DNA of 64,000 nt from Xylanibacter brevis ATCC 19188 (GTDB taxonomy: Bacteria; Bacteroidota; Bacteroidia; Bacteroidales; Bacteroidaceae). The notes below the pieces were generated by a model. The model was not told the origin of the DNA and ran no database searches. It saw nothing but the letters and a program-made list of their open reading frames with translations. Below, in pieces: positions 43,567 to 52,063 of the stretch. The first letter of the stretch is position 1. Each line of letters begins with the position of its first letter. Location of the stretch: assembly GCF_000621725.1 (NCBI RefSeq), contig NZ_JHXM01000004.1:62001-126000 (forward strand), written 5' to 3'. A program made the position numbers and the translations under genes.

Positions 43567-43977
43567 TTATTCAATTCCGCATATTTTATCTTCCTTCAGA
43601 CATCTTATTTCTTCTATCACCTCCAAGTCTGCAGGCAGCCACTTCACACTATTCAACTCATCCTTCGACAACCACTTTGCTGCCTCATGCTCATTCAGGT
43701 GCAGCGCCTCTGTCACTAGCGAACAAAGATAACAATGCATGGTGAGATGAAACTGCGGATAGTCATACTCTACAGTACAAAGGAACACATCCACGCTAAT
43801 CTCCGCAGATAGTTCCTCGCGTATCTCCCTCACGAGCGCTTCTTCTGGTGTCTCTCCTAGTTCAATCTTCCCGCCAGGGAACTCCCACCAGTCCTTCCAT
43901 TCGCCATATCCACGCTGAGTGGCAAATATCTTATCTCCTTTGCGAATAATCGCTGCTACGACTTCTATATGTTTCAT
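43567..43977 (-). CDS. NUDIX hydrolase, MutT-like
   Basis: A 136-residue NUDIX pyrophosphohydrolase with the box GGKIELGETPEEALVREIREEL split as G36, E41, then REIREEL (50-56). The surrounding strands VVAAIIRKGDKIFATQRGYGEW resemble MutT/CTP pyrophosphohydrolases, which clean nucleotide pools; the substrate here is uncertain. It overlaps the DUF2075 helicase stop by 4 nt, so the two are co-translated. NUDIX partners are seen next to DUF2075-type helicases in other bacteria, which suggests a joint role, such as nucleotide signalling or pool control. Confidence 0.88.
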   Translation of the reverse strand: MKHIEVVAAIIRKGDKIFATQRGYGEWKDWWEFPGGKIELGETPEEALVREIREELSAEISVDVFLCTVEYDYPQFHLTMHCYLCSLVTEALHLNEHEAAKWLSKDELNSVKWLPADLEVIEEIRCLKEDKICGIE

Positions 43978-46040
43978 AGCTCCTTAATCCCTATTGACTT
44001 CAGATAATCATATATCCCATCATACCACTCAGGTTTGCGTGTCTCATCTGGCGGTACACTATCGTCCCCATTAGGAACAACTATCACCATACCTTGACGA
44101 GCCCTGGTCAGCAGTACGCGGTAGGCATTTATCTGATATTCCTTGTTGATTTCCTTATTGATCCTCTGCCACTTGGTACCACTCCGCAGTTGGAAATGCT
44201 GCCATGCCGACCAGTCTTCCTTCAGTCGCAGGTCAGCATCCCACGTCACACAAGCCCAGTCAATCTCAAGCCCCTGCACCTTGAATTCCGTCAATGTATC
44301 TTCCAAACAGTTACTGCTTCTGATGTCCGTATCATCTTCCAAGAACCAATGAACAAAGTTGGGCTGATAACGCACATTGATGCCAATGGCCTTTAGTCGC
44401 TCTGCCTTACTACTGGCCAGCAGGCCCATCCTTTCACTACCTCTTGCATGGTCGCGAAGCCATTGCTTTGCGGCATCAAGATTGCGAGTCAGGTAGATAG
44501 GATATTTCTCCAGTTCTTTCAATGTGGCCGCAGCCTCATCTTTCTGAAGTGCTAGCAACTGATTGACAAAGATGCTCACTTTCTCAGACCGGAACGACCG
44601 CATAGACATTTTCAGATGCAGGTCCTCCTTCGGAATAAGTTGTTTGCTAATCAACGACAACTCTTCCGCAGATATATCCTTCGACTCAATCAGATAGTCC
44701 GACATATAGACATCCCATCCGGGATAATTCCTATGAACGGACTCTATCCATTCCGTCAATCCTGCTTCACCCTTGTTGATGGCCTGCCCATTACCTACCA
44801 GACACACCACAAGTCCCCAGTCCGTCTGTCTGTCCATACACGAAATCAGGTATTCCGGCTCCGAATACGGGAAATTGCGAATGCCCTTCTTCTCGCGCAT
44901 AAACCGTTGCAGTTCCTCCTTCGTCCAGGCCCGTTGTGCCTCGTCAAAGATGGCCACATGCTCTACAGGAATATAAGCCTTGTCCGTATGACTTTGGAAA
45001 TATCCATCTATAGGCACGATCTTCTTTCCTTTCACCTCAGTCCCTTCCAGATACAAATCACGGTAATGGTGAATCATCTGGATGAACGCCTTCACCTTAC
45101 TCTTGGCCTCAGCCTTGGTGCATGCCTTGCGTCCCTCATCCTTAGCACGTTTCTTGTCCCTACGTACATAGTCGCGAGTCAACGCCTCCTGCAACACCTC
45201 CACCAGCGGGAAGTTGCCCGATAGATACACAGCCTTCTCACCACGATTAAACTGGTCTATAGCCGTATTGAGCCCAATGAGTGTTTTGCCTGCTCCAGGG
45301 ACGCCAGTAATAAAACAGATAGCTTTCCTATTATTTGTCCTACAATGGTCTATAATCTTGCAAAGTTCAACAGATGCCTTGTCGATATCTCCGCCATGCT
45401 TCGTGATATCTTCAACCGTATTCTCTTCATAGAGCGCAATGGCCGCCTCAATAATAGTAGGCGTGGGCGAATAGCCGCTCTTGGCCCATTGGTCATCGGT
45501 TTTCGTTGGCGCCATATCATAGTGAACAGTGCTAAGAGCCATTTCGATAGCCTCTGCCAGCCGCTTTGAATTCACCTGCAGCGGCTCATACACATAGTCC
45601 CCGAAATGCTTCAAATCTGTCTGACAACGAGAGCCTTTTTCCGAAGGGACCACCAGAATCGGAATCAATATCCTCTCTAAACTACCTTCTTGAAAATTCT
45701 TCAAGTCAATAGCGTAGTCCCACACTTGTACAAGTGCCTCTCGCGAGAACTTTCGTTCAGCAGTCTTATACTCCAATACAAAGACGATACCATCGATAAC
45801 GGCAATCACATCTACGCGCCTACCCATTCGAGGAATATTGTATTCAAAGTACACACTTCCCCTTCCTTCATACGGTGCCAGTACTTCGCGCATCGTCTCA
45901 ATCTCCTCCACCCACGACTTTGATGTCTCATCATTCACACCATGCTGTGAAGCCAGAGTCAACGTCCCCACTATCTCGTTATTGCTCCGAGATAGGAAGT
46001 CCGTGATGGAATCCGAGTAGTAATATCTTCGTGCTGCCAT
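43974..46040 (-). CDS. PD-(D/E)XK nuclease fused to DUF2075 DNA/RNA helicase-like ATPase
   Basis: This 688-residue protein starts with a PD-(D/E)XK-like domain: D77, then E90 and K92 (VIDGIVFVLEYKT). A DUF2075 (Schlafen-helicase-type) ATPase follows, with Walker A TGVPGAGKT (245-253), Walker B VAIFDEAQRAW near 362-372, and a helicase-like C-terminal lobe ending LLTRARQGMVIV near 645-656. The combination suits a nuclease whose cutting is gated by DNA translocation. It is 11 nt downstream of the PD-(D/E)XK partner gene and overlaps the NUDIX gene, so it is part of the second defence run, although it is not a standard member of Z1-type systems. Confidence 0.8.
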   Translation of the reverse strand: MAARRYYYSDSITDFLSRSNNEIVGTLTLASQHGVNDETSKSWVEEIETMREVLAPYEGRGSVYFEYNIPRMGRRVDVIAVIDGIVFVLEYKTAERKFSREALVQVWDYAIDLKNFQEGSLERILIPILVVPSEKGSRCQTDLKHFGDYVYEPLQVNSKRLAEAIEMALSTVHYDMAPTKTDDQWAKSGYSPTPTIIEAAIALYEENTVEDITKHGGDIDKASVELCKIIDHCRTNNRKAICFITGVPGAGKTLIGLNTAIDQFNRGEKAVYLSGNFPLVEVLQEALTRDYVRRDKKRAKDEGRKACTKAEAKSKVKAFIQMIHHYRDLYLEGTEVKGKKIVPIDGYFQSHTDKAYIPVEHVAIFDEAQRAWTKEELQRFMREKKGIRNFPYSEPEYLISCMDRQTDWGLVVCLVGNGQAINKGEAGLTEWIESVHRNYPGWDVYMSDYLIESKDISAEELSLISKQLIPKEDLHLKMSMRSFRSEKVSIFVNQLLALQKDEAAATLKELEKYPIYLTRNLDAAKQWLRDHARGSERMGLLASSKAERLKAIGINVRYQPNFVHWFLEDDTDIRSSNCLEDTLTEFKVQGLEIDWACVTWDADLRLKEDWSAWQHFQLRSGTKWQRINKEINKEYQINAYRVLLTRARQGMVIVVPNGDDSVPPDETRKPEWYDGIYDYLKSIGIKEL

Positions 46041-46051
46041 ATTTTTCGTTT

Positions 46052-46999
46052 TTATAACTTTAGCATGGGTAAAATATCTGCAATTGGAATATCTTTGAAT
46101 GGAAGCAGGTCTATTTTATACGACATGTCTTCCACACAGTCTGGAATATCTCCGAAGGGGTTTATATTGCTTGCAGGATATGCATATACTTTTCTCAAAA
46201 CAAAGCGTTTGTGTTTAGCTTCAATCGGAGACACGCGTCTTTTCTCTTTTTCCAAATTGATTGAGAATAGCAGACCATTACAATAATCAGGAGAATCTAA
46301 TAAACCGGTAATAATCTCTTCAAGTGTACGGCCTGCATTACTTTCTTCTAATACAATTGCTATCAAGTAATTCTTTTCTGCGACTGAAAATAACTGGTCA
46401 TGCTTAATTGTAAAACGCAACGAATTGCTTGCCGTAGTTTTTACCTCAAGATTAGCAAAGGGACATACAAAATCTAAACGAGACGTTGAACCATCAGTAT
46501 GCCAATATGATGATAAATCCATACTATTATTGATAAATATATATTCTATCAGCATCAACTCACCCACTAATCCAATGAGATTTTTATAATGTTGTTCTTT
46601 GGGTAGTTGAAAGAGAGCAACCAATGAGTCAAAAAACTGCATAAACTCTTGCCCCTGCATATAAGAGGCATGCGAGAAACACAGATTGACAAAAGCGCTT
46701 AGATTTCCTTCCGTTTCATTTGAATCAGACATCTGTAATTCCACGGTATTATAATAACCGTTCTCAAAAGATGAAACAGAAGCATTAAAGGCCGATACAA
46801 AAACATTTGTTTCGAGATGCAAGAACTCTGTCTTTATACTCAACGAAGCACAACCCTCCTGATTAGGTACCAAATAAAGAACATTCCCATTTGATACAAA
46901 AAGGCCTGTTCCACTGGGGAGTCTCTCTATTAAATAGAGTGTACTATCTTGCGGAATAGCATGAATCTGACTTAATATGTTGCTAATATCTATCATCAT
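46052..46999 (-). CDS. PD-(D/E)XK motif protein (DUF4420-like)
   Basis: A 315-residue protein with a PD-(D/E)XK nuclease-type core: E147 (GLVGELMLIEY), D176 (RLDFVCP), E185 and K187 (ANLEVKTTAS). This is the standard nuclease partner encoded next to Z1 and GHKL ATPase genes in mza-like and MORC-type R-M systems. It overlaps the Z1 gene by 17 nt, and so it likely forms a complex with the Z1 protein. The first two codons are both ATG; either can start. Cutting specificity is not known. Confidence 0.85.
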   Translation of the reverse strand: MMIDISNILSQIHAIPQDSTLYLIERLPSGTGLFVSNGNVLYLVPNQEGCASLSIKTEFLHLETNVFVSAFNASVSSFENGYYNTVELQMSDSNETEGNLSAFVNLCFSHASYMQGQEFMQFFDSLVALFQLPKEQHYKNLIGLVGELMLIEYIFINNSMDLSSYWHTDGSTSRLDFVCPFANLEVKTTASNSLRFTIKHDQLFSVAEKNYLIAIVLEESNAGRTLEEIITGLLDSPDYCNGLLFSINLEKEKRRVSPIEAKHKRFVLRKVYAYPASNINPFGDIPDCVEDMSYKIDLLPFKDIPIADILPMLKL

Positions 47000-49157
47000 C
47001 TTTTACGAAATATATTTTATTCTTGGGTATGTATATTGCAAACATATATTGATCTTTACCCAAACGCATAGTTTTAGATAATCCGGGGGATACGTAATGA
47101 ATCTGAATATTGACTTTTTCAGGATCAACTATTACTTTTTGGTCACCCAGATAGGTTCGTCGCTCAATATCTGTTGTATTAGCACCTTGATGAAGGGCTT
47201 TAATTCTATCATGCGCATCATCATTATAAATAGAACGATAACGCATTTTATTATTATCATCAGACCACATTAGAATTACTGGAATATCTGATGACCCTAC
47301 AAGTTCAACCAGAGGCCTCTTATAGAAGGGTTCTCTATCAAAAGCCGTATCAATTGACTGAATTAGGGCTATAAGTTGTTCTGCCGTGAATACAGCATAT
47401 TTAGCGGTTTGTGTTTCATTTGTACTACCCGCTGTTGTTGGTGTCCATGAGGGAATAGAAGAAATCAACTCCTGTATTCGCGCATTGTTAGCCGAGATTT
47501 CATCATCATTAATTACAATAAACTTCTGTTTAATCCAACGATTTTTAAATGTGACTTTTTTAAACTTTGCCTTGTTTTTTGCTGTTGGCTTTTGTTTCGT
47601 ATTTTCTGCTTGGATAATAATGTCTTTAATCTCCAAATTTCCGTTTTCCAAGTCATCAAATTGTTCCCACAAATCATCCTCCACTTCTGCCAATACAGTA
47701 AACTCTTTAGCAATATCATTAGTTGTGAAGATTTTGCACAAATCAAGATATTTACTGCGATAGCCAAACCAACGTGCTCGTTGGAGTGTTGTGTCCATAT
47801 TGCCACCACTTTTTGCAAAACGTGTAAAATATGATACAACCAAATTAGAGAATGTCAGTCCACGTTGGAGAAGGTCTCCTCCAATATAAATCTTATGCAA
47901 TTTCGTCAATTCCTTTTCTTTTGTATGCTTTCCTATTCCGTTTTGCAAAATTGCACCTGTTGACTGAATTGCTTTGGAAATTTCCTTTATAAGAACATTA
48001 TTGAAAGGATACAGACATTTTACTTCTTCGACGATGAATTTGTCATAACTCTTCTTCAATTTGTTTACATAAAAGTCTATTGAGTCCTCATTGGCGAATG
48101 CCTGCTTTATCTCTTCCAACATATCATGTGTTGACGAATAGATACTATTATGTGCAACAACAGTTCTATCGACATGAATAATCATATCAGAACGCATTTC
48201 TTTCTTACTTGTTGCTCTCATACGTTTTATAGCGCTTGCTATAAAGAAGTAATAGATTGCCTCCTTTAGCGATTCCGAAACACACAAAGGGGATTCTTCC
48301 TCTTGTATCGTTTCGACGATCTGATTCTCCGATAAATGATAAATACTTGCACCATCGTATCCAAGTCCAGGCTGAACGGTATGAATAGACGCAGGATTTA
48401 ATGCACTTATATCCTCTTGAAAAATATTTGCTTGAGGCGTAGCTGTAACTGAGAGATATAGCGGGTTCTGTAACTCCTGCTTAAGTTTTACAATATTTTT
48501 ATAAGTAGGAGTTGAATTACGCGCTTTGTCTTTTGCAGTATTCAAGCTGGCTTGGTCTCCTTCATCGTCTATTATGAATGGGACAATACCGGATACAGAT
48601 TCTTGCACCATAGAGATTGCTCTTAATGCAGCCTTCATTGCCGGTGGCCGTTTAAGACACGTTATAATTATGGGTCTTTCTTCTTCGAGAAGTTGCTTGG
48701 CGAATTCTGGGTCTAAACTGTTTATTGATAGAGATCCTTTAGTCAACTCATTGGTCGTAAATAATACCGGATTTTCTGAATCTAACACATCTTCACCTCC
48801 AGCGGTTTCAAATGTGCTACCAAAACGTTCTGTACTTTGACGAAGCAATTCTTTATCGTAGCCACCAAAAATGATTAGAAAATTGTAACCATTATCAAAA
48901 GCTAATGCTGTTAACAATTCCAAGTTGGAAGTTTTTCCTGACTGAACCTTGCCAACCAAAAGAGAATTATGATTCTCATCTTGATCGGTATACAGTTGCT
49001 GCATCAGTTTATAATATGTTGCACGAACATTTTGAACTATATTATTAGCCCCCTTTTCTCCATACGCTTCAACATGTTTCTGATGAATGCGATAGAAATA
49101 TTTCCCTTCAACAATTGAAGAGGCCCATTTGTCTCTATTGATAATGTACTGTTCCAT
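46983..49157 (-). CDS. Z1 domain ATPase/helicase-like protein
   Basis: This 724-residue Z1 protein has Walker A VGKVQSGKTSN (68-78), the Walker B strand FIIDDEGDQASL near 213-224 and the helicase-like GGDLLQRGLTF with QRARWFGYR near 470-478. Z1 proteins are superfamily-2-like motors found with GHKL ATPases, PD-(D/E)XK proteins and C5 methyltransferases. It shares 1 nt with the GHKL gene and 17 nt with the nuclease gene, so the three are translationally coupled. The likely role is to move along DNA and recruit or feed the nuclease; not shown here. Confidence 0.92.
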   Translation of the reverse strand: MEQYIINRDKWASSIVEGKYFYRIHQKHVEAYGEKGANNIVQNVRATYYKLMQQLYTDQDENHNSLLVGKVQSGKTSNLELLTALAFDNGYNFLIIFGGYDKELLRQSTERFGSTFETAGGEDVLDSENPVLFTTNELTKGSLSINSLDPEFAKQLLEEERPIIITCLKRPPAMKAALRAISMVQESVSGIVPFIIDDEGDQASLNTAKDKARNSTPTYKNIVKLKQELQNPLYLSVTATPQANIFQEDISALNPASIHTVQPGLGYDGASIYHLSENQIVETIQEEESPLCVSESLKEAIYYFFIASAIKRMRATSKKEMRSDMIIHVDRTVVAHNSIYSSTHDMLEEIKQAFANEDSIDFYVNKLKKSYDKFIVEEVKCLYPFNNVLIKEISKAIQSTGAILQNGIGKHTKEKELTKLHKIYIGGDLLQRGLTFSNLVVSYFTRFAKSGGNMDTTLQRARWFGYRSKYLDLCKIFTTNDIAKEFTVLAEVEDDLWEQFDDLENGNLEIKDIIIQAENTKQKPTAKNKAKFKKVTFKNRWIKQKFIVINDDEISANNARIQELISSIPSWTPTTAGSTNETQTAKYAVFTAEQLIALIQSIDTAFDREPFYKRPLVELVGSSDIPVILMWSDDNNKMRYRSIYNDDAHDRIKALHQGANTTDIERRTYLGDQKVIVDPEKVNIQIHYVSPGLSKTMRLGKDQYMFAIYIPKNKIYFVKDDDRY

Positions 49158-50725
49158 TAATCTTCGTCAGTTAATTCTCGTAAGAAATTATTAATATGAG
49201 TTCTAAACGCATTAGGACTTATCATACCATCAGGGTTCGCATTCTTTCTTGCGCGTATCTCTGCCAAAGCAAAAGCGATGGCAAATTTCTCCAATACCAT
49301 TTTGAAATCCTCCTTTTCCGAAAAAGGTTTAAAAAAAGGATGGTTTATGTTCAACTGAATTGCAGCACTACTTCCATCTTCTGCAGGATCTACCTTTATC
49401 CACGTTGATGAATTACCAATAGTCCATTGAACCGAGATAGTACATTTACTAGCTCCATCCAAAGGAATTGTATATTTGCGGACTTTTATATCAACTTCTT
49501 CAGGAAGTTTTTCTTGTTCTGCTTGGTATTCTTTAAACAAATCAAGTTCAGGTTGTCCATCGGATTCAATAATTGGATGCAAAACAGGTTGCTCGGAATC
49601 AGAAGTTTGTTTCCATGCCGAATGGGTATCAATAGTATTTTGTACTTGGGTTTGAACATTATCTGATACACGTTGAGAAGTGGCTTCCTCGCTTTCTCTT
49701 TCCTTTTTCGTTAATTTCGCAATATTGATATATTCTTGGATTTGCGATTTCAATTCCTTCACGAAATTTTCTTCTAATCCATCATCCCATACAAAACCGT
49801 CCTTAGCTTGATTAATTGGGAAATCATCTAAATCCAGTTCTCCAAATAATTTATGGGCAATGGGACTTTGTGCTTGACCGAATATTTCATCTGGCTTAAA
49901 GTTGAATTCATCACCTCCTATCACAACACGGTTTCTACGGAAAAGTGCGAAACCTGCTCTTCCGAAACCACCATTTGCCAAAATACCTACATATCCTTTT
50001 ACCTTATGAGTAACTCCATCGAAATCAAAAGTGAAATCCAGTTCTTTACGCCACACTTTATTCCTAAATGAAAGGCATTCATATTCGTCATAAAACAATG
50101 ATTCTTCATCATAATCAATATGAACATAGCCACTGTTTAGGTCCCGACGATACATGCTCTTAAGTAATTCCACTATTTTACCTTTCGTACGAGATGAACC
50201 GATTTTCTTCGTTACCTCGCGAATAATAATCGTTGTTCCATGTGATGAAGTGTCTACTAAGGATTTCCTAATGGAAACAGTATTAATATTCTTCTCTCGC
50301 ATTTCGGGGATATTAATCTCCGTATAATATTCAATATTAGATCCTAGCTGAGTTGACCTTACCGACCAGACATTGCCAAACCAAGAAGCCGCAGTTTTCA
50401 ATCCCATACCAAACTCATTACGACCAGTTTTGTCTTCTGGAGGTGAATCAACCTTAACTGCTCTTGCAAAATCATCAATTTCCATTCCAAAAGCAGTGTC
50501 TGTAATTGTAAGAACATCGTTGTCTGAATCGTAATTAATAGATATATCCACATCATTTATCCCGTGAGCAGACAATTCTTGCTGATGGGAATAGAATGAC
50601 TGGGTCGAGTTGTCAACGAACTCTGCTATTGCGTACCACGCTTTATAGTTCAAGCGAGAGAATACGCCAATTACACCAGCTTGTGGCTGAATGTTTAACT
50701 CTTGTATTTCAACTTCGTTATTCAT
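49157..50725 (-). CDS. GHKL ATPase of the Z1 system (MutL/MORC-like)
   Basis: A 522-residue ATPase with N-box AIAEFVDNSTQ (E35, D38, N39), G1 box DTAFGM (76-81) and G2 box GRNEFGMGLK (101-110), all intact, unlike the degenerate G1 of the GHKL protein at 25143-27113. The middle (about 190-320) carries a transducer-like region, and the tail is helical. Such MutL/MORC-like ATPases in R-M operons were described by Iyer and colleagues (2008) as relatives of eukaryotic MORC. It lies 14 nt downstream of the methyltransferase and shares 1 nt with the Z1 gene. Confidence 0.9.
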   Translation of the reverse strand: MNNEVEIQELNIQPQAGVIGVFSRLNYKAWYAIAEFVDNSTQSFYSHQQELSAHGINDVDISINYDSDNDVLTITDTAFGMEIDDFARAVKVDSPPEDKTGRNEFGMGLKTAASWFGNVWSVRSTQLGSNIEYYTEINIPEMREKNINTVSIRKSLVDTSSHGTTIIIREVTKKIGSSRTKGKIVELLKSMYRRDLNSGYVHIDYDEESLFYDEYECLSFRNKVWRKELDFTFDFDGVTHKVKGYVGILANGGFGRAGFALFRRNRVVIGGDEFNFKPDEIFGQAQSPIAHKLFGELDLDDFPINQAKDGFVWDDGLEENFVKELKSQIQEYINIAKLTKKERESEEATSQRVSDNVQTQVQNTIDTHSAWKQTSDSEQPVLHPIIESDGQPELDLFKEYQAEQEKLPEEVDIKVRKYTIPLDGASKCTISVQWTIGNSSTWIKVDPAEDGSSAAIQLNINHPFFKPFSEKEDFKMVLEKFAIAFALAEIRARKNANPDGMISPNAFRTHINNFLRELTDED

Positions 50726-50739
50726 AATTCTACAACTGA

Positions 50740-52062
50740 CTATCTTATTAATTCTTCTGCAATTTTCCTCACAACTTCCACATTAACTGCATTGCCAAGG
50801 GCTTCAAAACATCTGGTTGGAGTCATCTGGAAATGTTCATCTTCGAAACGCAAGTCTTCCATCCCCTGAATCCTTGCAGCTTCTTTTATTGTCATATATC
50901 TCCCTAACAATTCAGAATCCGGCACATGAACCCATGGAAATATAGGAATTTGAGTACCGACCAGATTCAGTGCAGGTGAAAAAGTAGGCAACTTCACTCT
51001 TACTCCTGATGCACGAAACTGAATTATTTTGTCATCAAGTGTCATTGAAGAATTGCTGCCACAATTCCACTCAAATTTCATGTGACTGTTTTGTAAATCT
51101 TGAATGTTATGGATCCATGTATCTATCCAACTTTTATTCGCTGCATAGAATTCTCTATTTTGTCTTATATATCGTATCTTCCAATCTTGGAATTTCTCTC
51201 CTTCTTTTCTAATATCTTGTGCATATACAGGAAGTTGAGCCATCATTTGTTTATGACTCTTGCCCACTATCAAACGTCCTAGTTTTCCCCGTTTGCCTTT
51301 TAATTGCTTTGGTCTCTGATGGCATGGTGGTACATCCTCATAATCATACGTTGCTCCAAATTCCATTGCCCAAATGGGAAAACTAGGTAGTTTGCAATGA
51401 TTCTCTGCAGCAAGCCGTACAAATTCGCTCCATATTTCCATGTAATGACGTGTATCTTCTTTCAATGGGATATACTCGTTATCATTCTCATCAATTATAT
51501 CATGTATATCACAAGAAGAATTTGTTGGTTCCGGGAAATGGAAGTTGATCAGCCCACCCATGTCTTGACGAATACCAACTATATAAATGCGCTTACGATG
51601 CTGGGGAATACCGAATTGATGTGGTGAGAGTATTATTTCATCAATATCATAACCTACATCGTGTAGTTCTTGTTCTATGATTTCCCATGTACGTCCATTA
51701 TCATGCCCTTTTAGATTCGCAACGTTTTCCAAGAACAAATACTGTGGAGATTTCTCACGAAGAATATCCCGTATCACATAAAACATATTTCCCCTACCTT
51801 CATCTTCAAACCCCATCTGATTTCCGGCCTGACTAAAAGGCTGGCAAGGAAAGCCTGCACAAAGAATATCATGATCGGGTATATCTTCAGGCTTGATTTT
51901 TGTTATATCTCCTTCTATTCTGGTGCCAGGATAGTTTATTGCGTAGAGTTTCCTCAAATCATTACGCAATTCGGAGGCAAAAACACATTCATGGCCTATT
52001 TTTCTAAGAGCAGAATGAAATCCTCCTAAACCGGCAAACAGATCTATAAATTTTAGTGGCAT
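50740..52062 (-). CDS. C5-cytosine DNA methyltransferase, Dcm/HhaI type
   Basis: This 440-residue cytosine-C5 methyltransferase has motif I DLFAGLGGFHSAL (7-19), motif IV AGFPCQPFSQAG (69-80, nucleophile C73), motif VI ENVANL, motif VIII QHRKRIYIVG and motif X EALGNAVNV. The long region between about 190 and 360 is its target recognition part. It differs from the pair in the element, so it should have a different target. It lies 1 nt downstream of another methyltransferase, at the head of the Z1-type run, and presumably protects the host against the downstream restriction genes. Confidence 0.95.
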   Translation of the reverse strand: MPLKFIDLFAGLGGFHSALRKIGHECVFASELRNDLRKLYAINYPGTRIEGDITKIKPEDIPDHDILCAGFPCQPFSQAGNQMGFEDEGRGNMFYVIRDILREKSPQYLFLENVANLKGHDNGRTWEIIEQELHDVGYDIDEIILSPHQFGIPQHRKRIYIVGIRQDMGGLINFHFPEPTNSSCDIHDIIDENDNEYIPLKEDTRHYMEIWSEFVRLAAENHCKLPSFPIWAMEFGATYDYEDVPPCHQRPKQLKGKRGKLGRLIVGKSHKQMMAQLPVYAQDIRKEGEKFQDWKIRYIRQNREFYAANKSWIDTWIHNIQDLQNSHMKFEWNCGSNSSMTLDDKIIQFRASGVRVKLPTFSPALNLVGTQIPIFPWVHVPDSELLGRYMTIKEAARIQGMEDLRFEDEHFQMTPTRCFEALGNAVNVEVVRKIAEELIR

Positions 52063-52063
52063 A

